A stretch of DNA of 64,000 nt from Natronospirillum operosum (GTDB taxonomy: Bacteria > Pseudomonadota > Gammaproteobacteria > Pseudomonadales > Natronospirillaceae): contig NZ_SRMF01000001.1 of assembly GCF_004768465.1 (NCBI RefSeq), positions 497,693 to 561,692 of the forward strand. Direction: 5' to 3'. The translations under genes were made by a program, and so were the position numbers. The notes below the pieces were generated by a model. The model made no database searches. It saw only the letters and a program-made list of their open reading frames with translations, and was not told the origin of the DNA. Shown in pieces: positions 54,958 to 63,519 of this stretch (positions within the stretch are counted from its first letter, which is position 1; each line of letters opens with the position of its first letter).

Positions 54958-56100
54958 TCAGCGGTCCGGCACCACCCGCAGTACCGAGCCGCTGGCCCGG
55001 TCTGTCAGCAGGTAAAGCGCACCGTCCGGGCCGGTGCGCACATCGCGGAAGCGGTCACCCCGGTCGGCGAACAGCACCTCCTCTTCGGTGGCGTCGCCGT
55101 TGTGCAGCCGCACCCGGCGCACACTCTGCCCGGCCAGGCCGCCGATAAAGTAGTCGCCCCGCCAGTCCGGAAACAGGAAGCCGTCATAGCGGGTAATGCC
55201 GGATGGGGCCAGGGCCGGTGTCCAGGTCAGAATGGGCGTGGTCAGGCCCGGCAGTTCGGTGAACGGCGTGATGCGAGCGCCGGTGTAGTCGACACCGGTG
55301 GTGATCAGCGGCCAGCCGTAGTTTTCACCGGCACGGATGATATTGAGCTCGTCGCCGCCCCGGGGACCGTGCTCATGGGCAATGATGCGGTCGGTGTCGG
55401 CATCGTAGAGAATGCCCTGCGGGTTGCGGTGGCCCAGGGTGAAGATTTCGTCCCGGGTGTCGGGGTCGTCCACAAAGGGGTTGTCTGCGGGTACGGAACC
55501 GTCCGGGTTCAGGCGTACTATCTTGCCGATATGATTCTGCCGGTTCTGCGCTTCGTTGCGATAGCTGAAGCCGTCACCGAGTGTCAGCAGCAGGGTATCG
55601 TCGGGCAGCCGGGCGAGGCGGCCGCCATAGTGTACCGAGCCTTCGCGCAGCGGGTCGGCCCGGAATATGACCTCGACATTATGCAACTGGCGGCCTTCCA
55701 GCGTGGCGCGCGCCAGGCAGGTGGTGTTGGCTTCGGCCGTGCCGCAGGCATAGCTGAAATGCAGTTCGCCGCTGTCCTCGAAGTCGGGTGCCAGCAACAG
55801 GTCTTTCAGCCCGGCCTGGGCATCCACGTAAATGTCCTCCGGCAGGCCGCTGACGGGCTCGGTGATCAGTACATCATCCTGATTGATCAGGCGCAGCCGG
55901 CCGGCACGTTCGGTGACCAGCATGCGATTATCGGGCAGGAAGGCCAGGGACCAGGGATGCTCCAGACCGGTGGTGACCGTTTCCACCGTATAGTCGGTGC
56001 TCACGGTCTGGGCGCCGACACTGGCCGCACAGAGCAGCAGCAACAGGCCGGTGAGCCGGGTCAGAGAACGCGGGGTGGACTGCTCAACGGAAACTGACAT
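54958..56100 (-). CDS. PQQ-dependent aldose sugar dehydrogenase-like protein
   Basis: A 380-residue exported protein with signal peptide (LTGLLLLLCAASVGAQ) and a six-bladed propeller of the soluble glucose/aldose dehydrogenase (YliI) family: GLEHPWSLAFLPDNRMLVTERAGRL, GLKDLLLAPDF, LGHRNPQGILYD, HEHGPRGGDELNIIRAGENYGWP. It should oxidise sugars with PQQ. No PQQ synthesis genes are in the window. It overlaps the upstream membrane-protein gene by 17 nt. Confidence 0.88.
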   Translation of the reverse strand: MSVSVEQSTPRSLTRLTGLLLLLCAASVGAQTVSTDYTVETVTTGLEHPWSLAFLPDNRMLVTERAGRLRLINQDDVLITEPVSGLPEDIYVDAQAGLKDLLLAPDFEDSGELHFSYACGTAEANTTCLARATLEGRQLHNVEVIFRADPLREGSVHYGGRLARLPDDTLLLTLGDGFSYRNEAQNRQNHIGKIVRLNPDGSVPADNPFVDDPDTRDEIFTLGHRNPQGILYDADTDRIIAHEHGPRGGDELNIIRAGENYGWPLITTGVDYTGARITPFTELPGLTTPILTWTPALAPSGITRYDGFLFPDWRGDYFIGGLAGQSVRRVRLHNGDATEEEVLFADRGDRFRDVRTGPDGALYLLTDRASGSVLRVVPDR

Positions 56101-56584
56101 GGTCTATGCCTCCAGACATGAAGCCGCGACGGCGGCGCGGTGGATTCAGCAGGGCAAAAAAGAACCCTCCGACCAGACCGGCTGCGCTCATGGCCAGCAG
56201 CCCGGGGAGGGTCTGGGTGATCACGATGAGTGCCGGCATGGGGGCGAGCCAGTTGGCGGTGATGAGCGCTGTGGCAATGCCGGCGACGCCGGCCAGCGTA
56301 TAGAACAGGTAGCGCAGTCCCAGCAGGGCGATGATGCCGCGCGCCACGATAAAGGCCGGAATGAAGGCCACGGCCGCCAGGCCTGCAAACACGGGGCCGA
56401 AGCCCTGAATGTCCGCCCAGGTGGTTTCCAGCCGCAGTTGCAGCGGTATGTCGACACCCCCGTTGACTGCTCCGATGGCAGTCAGCGCGGCCAGATTGAA
56501 CTGGGTCTGGATCGCAGCGCCCACGACGCCGGTCAGGGCGGCGCTGAGCGCCAGGGCAAACAGGACTTTCAGGGCAGTGAACAT
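56084..56584 (-). CDS. Hypothetical membrane protein
   Basis: A 166-residue protein with four predicted membrane segments (LKVLFALALSAALTGVVGA, VFAGLAAVAFIPAFIVARGIIALL, YLFYTLAGVAGIATALITANWL, ALIVITQTLPGLLAMSAAGLVGGFFFALL) and a basic tail (PPRRRRG). It overlaps and precedes the sugar dehydrogenase gene, so the two are probably co-transcribed. No family was recognised. Confidence 0.7.
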   Translation of the reverse strand: MFTALKVLFALALSAALTGVVGAAIQTQFNLAALTAIGAVNGGVDIPLQLRLETTWADIQGFGPVFAGLAAVAFIPAFIVARGIIALLGLRYLFYTLAGVAGIATALITANWLAPMPALIVITQTLPGLLAMSAAGLVGGFFFALLNPPRRRRGFMSGGIDHVSFR

Positions 56585-56803
56585 GAAGGGCTCCTGATTC
56601 TATCTTGGCATGCGTGCACTTTATCCCGCCGTGACGTTTTTGACCATTGTTGCTATCCGGGGCAATGCTGCAGCGTTTCCTGCCGGTGTCTTGAACTCTC
56701 CGGCAAAGGTGGCTGCCCGCTGCAGTCACCAGCATGGGCAGCGGTGGCCAGCATGCTAGACTGCATATTCCTGTCAATTGCCCGAGGATGGAGCCTGTAT
56801 ACC

Positions 56804-57247
56804 ATGTCCGAGACCCTGGCCGAGTTCAAGTCCACCTATCCCGTTATCCTGACTGTGGATCTGCAGTGGGGCGATATGGATGCCCTGTCCCATATCAACA
56901 ATGTGGTTTATTTCCGCTATTTCGAGAATGTGCGCATTGCCTATATGGGCCGCACCTCGCTGATCGGCAATCCGGCCTGCGGACCGGTGCTGGGGACCAC
57001 CCAGGCCAAATATCGCCGGCCGCTGACGTTTCCGGACCGCATTCATATCGGCGCCCGCGTGACGGCGCTGCACGAACATGGCTGCGAGCATGAGTATGCC
57101 ATCTACAGTGAGACGCAGGATGCGCTGACCACCTTTGGCAACGCCCGGATCGTTATCGTGGATGCCAGGACCGGGCGCAAGGCGGCTCTCACCGAAGGCA
57201 TGAAGGCCGAGATCGAGACGCTGGAAGGAAAGACTTTCGACTTCTGA
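56804..57247 (+). CDS. Acyl-CoA thioesterase, 4HBT/YbgC-like hotdog fold
   Basis: A 147-residue hotdog-fold thioesterase. The active-site region WGDMDALSHINNVVYFRYFENVRIAYM contains the family Asp and the H-x-N-N-x-x-Y-x-x-Y-F-E signature. It probably hydrolyses acyl-CoA thioesters. The open frame is longer upstream but the ATG at 56804 gives the standard N-terminus. The 219 bp before it (56585-56803) hold nothing recognisable. Confidence 0.88.
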   Translation: MSETLAEFKSTYPVILTVDLQWGDMDALSHINNVVYFRYFENVRIAYMGRTSLIGNPACGPVLGTTQAKYRRPLTFPDRIHIGARVTALHEHGCEHEYAIYSETQDALTTFGNARIVIVDARTGRKAALTEGMKAEIETLEGKTFDF

Positions 57248-57269
57248 CGTTGGGCTTTAGACTGTAGTC

Positions 57270-57635
57270 ATGGCAAGCCTGTTGTTCAGACTCAACAATG
57301 TGCCGGACGATGAGGCGGACGAGGTCCGCCAGTTGCTTTCCGAGCACAATTTCGACACCTACGAGACCACCGCTGGCCGGTGGCAGATCTCCGTGGCTGC
57401 AATCTGGCTCAGGGATGACAGCCGCCTGGCCGAGGCCAGGGCCGTGCTGGCTGATTATCAGGCGCAGCGCGCCGATCAGGCTCGGGCCCGTCATGCCGAG
57501 CAGGTCGCTCGAGGCGAACAGATGACATTCAGTCGCAAGCTGCGTGAAGAGCCACTGCGTGTGCTGTTCTACATCGCTGTCGGGCTGGTGGTTCTGGGTC
57601 TGTCCACGTTGCCGTTCCTGCAGTTTATCGACTAA
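57270..57635 (+). CDS. DUF6164-like small membrane protein
   Basis: A 121-residue protein with a soluble N-terminal DUF2007-like fold (SLLFRLNNVPDDEADEVRQLLSEHNFDTYET) and one C-terminal membrane helix (VLFYIAVGLVVLGLSTLPFLQF). The domain assignment rests on recall of the sequence pattern. It lies 22 nt after the thioesterase gene. Function unknown. Confidence 0.75.
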   Translation: MASLLFRLNNVPDDEADEVRQLLSEHNFDTYETTAGRWQISVAAIWLRDDSRLAEARAVLADYQAQRADQARARHAEQVARGEQMTFSRKLREEPLRVLFYIAVGLVVLGLSTLPFLQFID

Positions 57636-57670
57636 CAGCGCCTTCAGGTATGGGGCGGTGAGGAGTGAGC

Positions 57671-58828
57671 GTGAGCCGATTCATCTCAGACCGGGTAGCC
57701 GATCTCTCACAGTCACCCATTCGGGCCATGACGCAGCGCTGTCATGAGCTGGGTGGGGTCAATCTGGGCCAGGGTATCTGTGATACTCCGCCACCGCCGG
57801 AGGTGCTGGCCGGCATCGAGCCGGCGGTGAGAGCAGGTCACAATGCCTATACCCGCTATGATGGCATTGATCGTCTGCGCCAGGCGCTGGCCGGCAAGCT
57901 GCAGCGGGACAACGGCATCCAGGCTGATCCGGATACCGAGATCGTGGTCACCCAGGGCAGTACCGGCGCCTTTGTGGCCACCATCAATGCCCTGCTGAAC
58001 CCGGGTGATCGCGTCATTCTGCTGGAACCCTACTACGGCTATCATCTCAATACGCTGAAAGTGGCTGGCCTGGAGCCGGTCTTTGTGCCGCTGGAACGGG
58101 ACACCATGGCGCTGGATGTGGCCGCCATCGAGGCGCAGGCTGTCGGCGCCAGAGCCATTGTGCTGAACACGCCGGGGAATCCTTCCGGGCGGGTGTTTTC
58201 GCGCGCCGAAACGGCCGCGCTGGCTGACCTCTGCCAGCGCCATGATCTGCTCTGCATCACCGATGAAATCTACGAATACTTCCTGTTCGACGGGCATCGT
58301 CATATCAGCATGGCGACCCTGCCGGGCATGTGGGAGCGCACGGTGACCATGGGCGGCTACTCCAAGACCTTCAGCATTACCGGCTGGCGCATGGGCTATC
58401 TGGCCGCGCCGGCGCATCTTGCAGAGCCCATTGGCCTGGTCAATGATCTGTACTATGTGTGCACGCCATCGATCGTGCAGCACGCCGTGGCCGATGCCAT
58501 CGAGCAGCTGAATGCTGACTTTTACCGCCAACTGGCAGCCGACCATCAGCTGCGGCGCGATCGCTTCTGTACGGCACTGGAGCGGTCCGGGCTGACCCCG
58601 CGTGTACCCGAGGGCGCCTATTATGTGCTGGCAGATTGCCGGGTGCTGGGGCAGAGCACAGCCCAGGCTGCGGCCATGGTGTTGCTTGAGCGTGCCGGCG
58701 TGGCGGGTGTTCCGGGCAGTGCCTTCTGGCACGATGACAGCGGGGAGCACTGGATACGTTTCTGTTTCGGCAAGGACGACGCCACGCTGGATCAGGCCAT
58801 GCAGAATCTGGAGCAGGCGCAGCTTTAG
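57671..58828 (+). CDS. Pyridoxal-phosphate aminotransferase, class I
   Basis: A 385-residue fold-type I aminotransferase. The PLP lysine is in GGYSKTFSITGWRMGY; NTPGNPSGRVF, DEIYEYFLFDG and the C-terminal WIRFCFGK with its substrate-binding Arg are present. Similarity is closest to the kynurenine/methionine aminotransferase group, but substrate is uncertain. The start is the GTG at 57671, 5 nt after GAGGAG; a GTG two codons earlier overlaps the ribosome site. Confidence 0.9.
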   Translation: MSRFISDRVADLSQSPIRAMTQRCHELGGVNLGQGICDTPPPPEVLAGIEPAVRAGHNAYTRYDGIDRLRQALAGKLQRDNGIQADPDTEIVVTQGSTGAFVATINALLNPGDRVILLEPYYGYHLNTLKVAGLEPVFVPLERDTMALDVAAIEAQAVGARAIVLNTPGNPSGRVFSRAETAALADLCQRHDLLCITDEIYEYFLFDGHRHISMATLPGMWERTVTMGGYSKTFSITGWRMGYLAAPAHLAEPIGLVNDLYYVCTPSIVQHAVADAIEQLNADFYRQLAADHQLRRDRFCTALERSGLTPRVPEGAYYVLADCRVLGQSTAQAAAMVLLERAGVAGVPGSAFWHDDSGEHWIRFCFGKDDATLDQAMQNLEQAQL

Positions 58829-58951
58829 ACTCCGTGCTGTCTGCGGCAACTGGCTGCGGTTTACGATTCGCCGTCATGGTCGGCACTTCTGCTGATGCTG
58901 CCAAATCTGTTACATTCATGCTCCCTTGTATCTCAGTCAGGAAGAACGGAT

Positions 58952-59557
58952 ATGCGCAGGTTCTCTTTGCTGCTGGCACCCTTGCTGGCAGCTCTTGTTC
59001 TCGTCGGCTGTGCGGGCCGGGGTGAAATAGCACCCGAGGATACCCAGGGCACCATCGTCATGATGGGCTTTGCACTGGAAGGCCGACCGGTGCAGCAGTT
59101 GGGCTATTATTATGTGTTGAATTTTGTCGACGCCGACGACGAGCCACTGTCGGTGACCATCCGGCCGCGCCACAACAGTCATTTTGTCATCCTTGATGAA
59201 CTGCCTCCGGGCGACTGGGAACTGGTCAGCTATGCGGCACGCGGGGCGCCTGGTGTCACCGGTTTTGCCAGCCAGTCATTGCGGCCACGCCCGGTGCATT
59301 TCAAGTTCCACGCCGAGGAAGGCGTTGTGCAGATGCTGTCGCAGCAACTGACGCTGGAGCATGGTCGAAATTTCCGTGACGAGACCACGACCCGGCCCCG
59401 CTTTGCGCCGCTGAGCAGTAATGTGGAAGGGCGCATGTCCAGGCGGGCTGAACGCATGGGCCCGGAATGGCAGTTCAATCCGGAGCCGATAGGCGAGCTG
59501 GACCCGCCCGAGCGGCCGGAGCGACGCAGCTTTCTTGATCGGCTTTTTGGCGACTGA
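58952..59557 (+). CDS. Hypothetical lipoprotein
   Basis: A 201-residue lipoprotein with lipobox LVGC (Cys20). A beta-sandwich-like segment follows (about 35-130), with VTIRPRHNSHFVILDELPPGDWELVSYAARGAPG resembling a carboxypeptidase-regulatory-like fold. The C-terminal 60 residues are polar and Arg/Pro-rich. The ATG at 58952 follows AGGAAG. No partner is evident; neighbours are the aminotransferase and TrhA-like genes. Confidence 0.72.
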   Translation: MRRFSLLLAPLLAALVLVGCAGRGEIAPEDTQGTIVMMGFALEGRPVQQLGYYYVLNFVDADDEPLSVTIRPRHNSHFVILDELPPGDWELVSYAARGAPGVTGFASQSLRPRPVHFKFHAEEGVVQMLSQQLTLEHGRNFRDETTTRPRFAPLSSNVEGRMSRRAERMGPEWQFNPEPIGELDPPERPERRSFLDRLFGD

Positions 59558-59694
59558 ACGTCCTTTCCGCCTCGGGTGAGCACAGCGCATTGCCATTGTT
59601 GCCGCAGGGGATCAAGTGACGCGGTCGGACGTACATTCTGCCCCGGGGGCTGCTACAGTAGTGGTCTTCCAGAGCTGGAGACAGACAGCAGACG

Positions 59695-60339
59695 ATGTAT
59701 CACGGAGAACGTCTTAACAGTATCAGCCATCTGGTCGGGGCCATTGCGGCCCTGGCCGGCATGGCTGCACTCATTACCGCCGCGGCCATCGTGGCCGATG
59801 CCCTGACCCTGGTCAGTGTGACGGTATACGGTGTCACCCTGGTGTTGCTCTATACGGCTTCCACGCTGTATCACAGCTTTGATGGCACAGTGAAAGAGAT
59901 CTTCAAGAAGATCGACCATTACGCCATCTACTTCCTTATTGCCGGTACCTACACGCCCTTCACCCTGGTCACCATGGGCGGCGCCTGGGGCTGGAGTATC
60001 TTCGGCGTGGTCTGGGGGCTTGCGTTACTGGGCATAGTGATCGAGTTGCTGCCGTTCGACCGCCGGCGCATTCTGCCGGTCATCATCTATCTGCTGATGG
60101 GCTGGGTGGTCGTGGTCGCCCTGGGCCCCCTGGTGCAGTCATTGCCGCCATCCGGGCTGGCCTGGCTGGTAGCCGGCGGCGTCATCTATACCCTGGGTGT
60201 GATCTTCTACGCGCTGGACAAATGGATACCGCATGGTCATGGCATCTGGCACCTCTTTGTGCTGGGTGGCAGCGTCTGTCATTACGTGACCATCTTTGTC
60301 TATGTGGTGCTGGAACCCAGTGGCGTGCTTCAGGTGTGA
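59695..60339 (+). CDS. trhA: Hemolysin III/TrhA family membrane protein
   Basis: A 214-residue seven-helix membrane protein of the PAQR/HlyIII family. Conserved residues appear in SHLVGAIAALAGM, STLYHSFDGTVKEIFKKIDHYAIYFLIAGTYTPF and HGIWHLFVLGGSVCHYVTIF, including the metal-site His and Asp. Members affect membrane fluidity or energetics; toxin activity should not be assumed from the name. Confidence 0.92.
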   Translation: MYHGERLNSISHLVGAIAALAGMAALITAAAIVADALTLVSVTVYGVTLVLLYTASTLYHSFDGTVKEIFKKIDHYAIYFLIAGTYTPFTLVTMGGAWGWSIFGVVWGLALLGIVIELLPFDRRRILPVIIYLLMGWVVVVALGPLVQSLPPSGLAWLVAGGVIYTLGVIFYALDKWIPHGHGIWHLFVLGGSVCHYVTIFVYVVLEPSGVLQV

Positions 60340-60505
60340 CGTGAACGCGGGCGAATTTCGGACTGGCTGTACAGAAAACATTACAACGATCGTGAGTTGA
60401 ACATTCTCGTACAGCGTTGTTGACGCGGCCGGGATTTGACCTTGGCTTTCGGTCTGGATAGGGTGATTTGGGTCTCTGAAACCAAAAAAAACAGCAGGCC
60501 CCATC

Positions 60506-62119
60506 ATGACAAAGCAATCCAGTAAGCCTCGACTAACTTCTCTGGCGGCCATGGCCGCAATTGCCGGCTTCTCTGCCACGCTGGCAACCGCTCAGGAGCG
60601 TGTAGCGCCCATTGAGCTGATCACCACCACCGAATCCTACGACCCCATCCGTTACGAAGCCGCTTTCATGATCGCCGAGCGCTGGCGTGAGCTGGGTTTC
60701 GAAGTCAGCGTTGCTCCTACCGAATTCAGCACCGCCCTGGAGCGGTTCTATGACCAGCAGGACTTCGATGCCACCATCCTCGGCTGGAGCGGTCGTGTTG
60801 ACCGGCTGGACCCGCAGTTCTTCCTGTCCACGCTGGATTCGCGTCAGGCTGGCCTGAGTGGCAACAACCCGGGCGGATATGACAATCCCGACTATGACGC
60901 GCTGCTGGACGAACAGTCGCGCGAGTTTGATGTGGACCGTCGCCAGCAACTGGTGCGGGAGATGCAGGAACTCTACAAGCCGGACATGCCGCTGGTGGTC
61001 CTGTTCCACCGCGATGAAGTGGTGGCCTACAACCACACCACCTTCGACGGTTTCGAGCCCATGGCGGGTGAAGGCCTCTACAGCGAGTGGGGTCCGATGG
61101 AAGCCGTGCCGCAGGGAGATCGTCAGACGCTGCGCATTGGCGGGCCACAGGAGCCGGACAATCTGAACCCGCTGGATTCCACCTCGGTCTGGGGCTGGAA
61201 GTGGATGCGTCTGTACTATGATCGTCTGGTGCGTCTGAGTGCTGACGTCGAGCCGCTGCCCTGGGCCGCCGCAGAGGTCAACGCCATTGACGACACAACC
61301 GTTGAAGTGGTGCTGCGTGAAGGCATGACCTTCCATGATGGCGAACCGCTGACCGCCGAAGACGTCGCCTTCACCTTCAACTACTATCTGGATCAGGAAT
61401 ACAGTTACTTTGCCTCCTACACCTCGGTGCTGGACAATGCCGAAGTGGTGGACGAGCGCACCGTGCGTTTCAATCTGAACGAGCCTTCGGCGTCCTTTGC
61501 CAGCATTACGCTGTCTCAGTTGCCCATCCTGCCGCAACATCATTGGGAGGACATCGAAGACGCCTCCACACTGGCGCCGGAAGACATTCCGATGGTCGGT
61601 TCCGGGCCGTTCCAGTTCGAGCGTTTTGATCGTGGCGAGTTTATGGCCATCAGCAGGTTCGAAGATCATTTCCATGCCGATGAAATTGCCGTGGATGGCG
61701 TCGAGTTCATCATCTACGCCGATATGGAAGGTGTCTACACCGGCCTGCAGACCGGCGAGATCGACATGACTGCCTGGCGCATGGAGCCGGGTCAGATTGG
61801 TCTGGCGGAAGATCAGGACCACCTGACCGTGGTCAGTGTGCCTGACTTCGGCTACTTCCACATGACCTACAACCTGCGTCGTGAACCCTTTGATGACCGC
61901 GCCGTGCGCCGTGCCCTGGCCATGGCCAGCGACCGCGAGCGCATGGTCGATGTGTTACTGGAAGGTCGCGGCGAAGTCGGCAGCAGCGTGATTGCACCGG
62001 TCAATACCTTCTGGCATGAACCCTTCGTCGAGCGCCTTGATTTTGACATGGACGCTGCGCGCGAAGAGCTCGAGGAAGCCGGTTATTCCTGGGATGACGA
62101 CGGCTACCTGGTGCACTGA
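60506..62119 (+). CDS. Peptide-type ABC substrate-binding protein with circularly permuted SBP_bac_5 fold
   Basis: A 537-residue exported protein with signal peptide (LTSLAAMAAIAGFSATLATAQ). Segment order is unusual. Residues 31-200 match the part that normally ends an SBP_bac_5 protein (YEAAFMIAERWRELGFEV, FDATILGWSGRVDRLDP, NNPGGYDNPDYDALLDEQS, MQELYKPDMPLVVLFHRDE). Residues 206-537 match the usual beginning and middle (RIGGPQEPDNLNPLDS, REGMTFHDGEPLTAEDVAFTF, SGPFQFERFDRGEFM, YNLRREPFDDRAVRRALAMASDRERMV) and stop at AREELEEAGYSWDDDGYLVH, where the first segment would usually follow. Together they make one complete binding protein. Permease genes follow. Substrate unknown. Confidence 0.9.
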   Translation: MTKQSSKPRLTSLAAMAAIAGFSATLATAQERVAPIELITTTESYDPIRYEAAFMIAERWRELGFEVSVAPTEFSTALERFYDQQDFDATILGWSGRVDRLDPQFFLSTLDSRQAGLSGNNPGGYDNPDYDALLDEQSREFDVDRRQQLVREMQELYKPDMPLVVLFHRDEVVAYNHTTFDGFEPMAGEGLYSEWGPMEAVPQGDRQTLRIGGPQEPDNLNPLDSTSVWGWKWMRLYYDRLVRLSADVEPLPWAAAEVNAIDDTTVEVVLREGMTFHDGEPLTAEDVAFTFNYYLDQEYSYFASYTSVLDNAEVVDERTVRFNLNEPSASFASITLSQLPILPQHHWEDIEDASTLAPEDIPMVGSGPFQFERFDRGEFMAISRFEDHFHADEIAVDGVEFIIYADMEGVYTGLQTGEIDMTAWRMEPGQIGLAEDQDHLTVVSVPDFGYFHMTYNLRREPFDDRAVRRALAMASDRERMVDVLLEGRGEVGSSVIAPVNTFWHEPFVERLDFDMDAAREELEEAGYSWDDDGYLVH

Positions 62120-62128
62120 AGCAGAGCG

Positions 62129-62395
62129 AGTGTCCTGTCTGGTTAATTCGGCGACTCTCTGCGTGCGGTCTGCGGTCTCTGGCCAAGGCGACATCCCGCC
62201 GGCGTGGTGGGCCCACTTCAAGGGATGTCAACACAGGCCAGGGGCCGCAGAGGCACGCCCTCCGGGAGCCCCTGAAGCGCTCTGATAGCGGCGTTGCGAT
62301 GTTTCGATTTGGAGCCACCAGACCTTCAACATCGCGCCTTGCTCTCAGAGCGCTCAGTGGCTCAGAGCAGTGTCGAATTAACCAGACAGGACACT
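62129..62395. mobile_element. MITE-like element with 22-bp inverted ends
   Basis: A segment of about 267 bp is bounded by perfect 22-bp inverted repeats that begin AGTGTCCTGTC and end TTAATTCG (62129-62150 and 62374-62395). It has no gene. Inside, AGCGCTCTGA (62276) pairs with 62345-62354, and GCGATGTT (62296) with 62328-62335, giving a nested stem. The right end continues into AGTGTCCTGTC again, forming a palindrome. It starts 10 bp after the binding-protein stop. No target-site duplication was seen. It and the hairpins that follow account for the 398-bp gap before the permease gene. Confidence 0.6.
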
Positions 62396-62448
62396 AGTGT
62401 CCTGTCGGGGTGAGTGGTCTGCGGACCACCTCACCCCTGTCTGAATCG

Positions 62449-62467
62449 GCCCCGCCAGCGGCGGGGC
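62449..62467 (+). terminator. Intercistronic hairpin before permease genes
   Basis: A perfect 8-bp stem GCCCCGCC-agc-GGCGGGGC is followed by TTCTCTT. A second long imperfect stem, GGGGTGA..TCACCCC, lies just before it at about 62407-62437. Placed between binding protein and permease, it could act as an attenuator or protect the upstream mRNA, giving more binding protein than permease. The T run is short, so termination may be partial. Confidence 0.5.
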
Positions 62468-62517
62468 TTCTCTTGTACTACCCCGCCTGAACGCCGCCAC
62501 CGGCGACGCGGGGCCGT

Positions 62518-63519
62518 ATGGTTGACGAGAATCCAGCTATGTCAGCGCGCAGAAACTATATTATCCGCCGTGTCATGCACGGTTTTCTGGCCTTGTTCAT
62601 CATCGCCACCCTGTTGTTTTTCCTGTTTCGCCTGGGTCTGCCAGACCCGACCGCGGCCCTGATCACCGAAGGCCTGACGCCGGCCGAGCGCGAGCAGATC
62701 CGCGCCCGTTTCGGGCTTGAGCGCCCCCTCTGGGAGCAGTACCTGATCTACCTGGGCAATATCGTGCAGGGTGATTTCGGCTTCTCGTTTCACTACCGGG
62801 CGCCGGTAGCCGACATCATCTGGGAACGCCTGGGCAACACCATGGTACTGATGCTGCCCGCCATTGCCCTGGCCTATGCCGTGGGTGTACCGCTGGGTGC
62901 ATGGCTGTCCTGGCGGCGGGGTTCCGGCACCGATACCACGGGTATCTTTGTGGGTCTGATGTTCCGCTCCGCACCCATGTTCTGGACCGGCATGATCGCC
63001 ATCCTGTTCTTCGGCATCTACCTGGGCTGGCTGCCGACCAGCGGCATGCGCACGCTGCCCTACGAGGCCAGCGGTTTCCTGGACAAGATCTTCACGCTGG
63101 ATTTCCTGCATCACCTGATCCTGCCGGCTCTGGTGGTCGCTCTGTATTACCTGGGCTCGCCCATGCTGATCATGCGCAACACCATGCTGGAGGTGTACGG
63201 CGAGGATTTCATCGAGATGGCCCGCGCCAAGGGCCTGCCGGAGCGGCGCATTCTCTACAACCACGCCGCGCGCAACGCCCTGTTGCCGGTGGTGACGCAA
63301 CTGGCTGTCACCATTGGTCTGGCTGCCGGCGGCCAGGTGGTGGTCGAGGTTGTGTTCTCCTGGCCCGGCCTGGGGCGTGAAATACTCAATGCCGTGCGCA
63401 CCTCCGACTTTCCTCTGGCGCAGGCCAGCTTCCTGGTGATGGCTGCCTTTGTGATCACGCTGAACCTGCTGGTGGACATGCTGTATACATTGCTGGATCC
63501 GAGGGTGAGCTTCAAATGA
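62518..63519 (+). CDS. Peptide-type ABC transporter permease (DppB family)
   Basis: A 333-residue permease with the DppB/OppB layout: first helix (VMHGFLALFIIATLLFFLFRLG), a periplasmic region with LTPAEREQIRARFGLERPLWEQYLIYLGNIVQGDFGFSF, then five helices and the coupling EAA loop (GEDFIEMARAKGLPERRILYNHAARNALLPV). It ends LLVDMLYTLLDPRV, as usual. The start may be the ATG at 62518 or 62539. It overlaps the next permease by 4 nt (ATGA). Confidence 0.93.
   Translation: MVDENPAMSARRNYIIRRVMHGFLALFIIATLLFFLFRLGLPDPTAALITEGLTPAEREQIRARFGLERPLWEQYLIYLGNIVQGDFGFSFHYRAPVADIIWERLGNTMVLMLPAIALAYAVGVPLGAWLSWRRGSGTDTTGIFVGLMFRSAPMFWTGMIAILFFGIYLGWLPTSGMRTLPYEASGFLDKIFTLDFLHHLILPALVVALYYLGSPMLIMRNTMLEVYGEDFIEMARAKGLPERRILYNHAARNALLPVVTQLAVTIGLAAGGQVVVEVVFSWPGLGREILNAVRTSDFPLAQASFLVMAAFVITLNLLVDMLYTLLDPRVSFK

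Noticed and set aside
60340-60505. LexA-type box (CTGTACAG) before the binding-protein gene
   Set aside because: It is only an 8-bp palindrome and does not fit the 16-bp CTGT-N8-ACAG spacing.
60506-62119. Two truncated binding proteins fused by frameshift or misassembly
   Set aside because: The frame is continuous, a signal peptide precedes the moved lobe, and the two segments complement each other without duplication. Misassembly remains testable but is not favoured.
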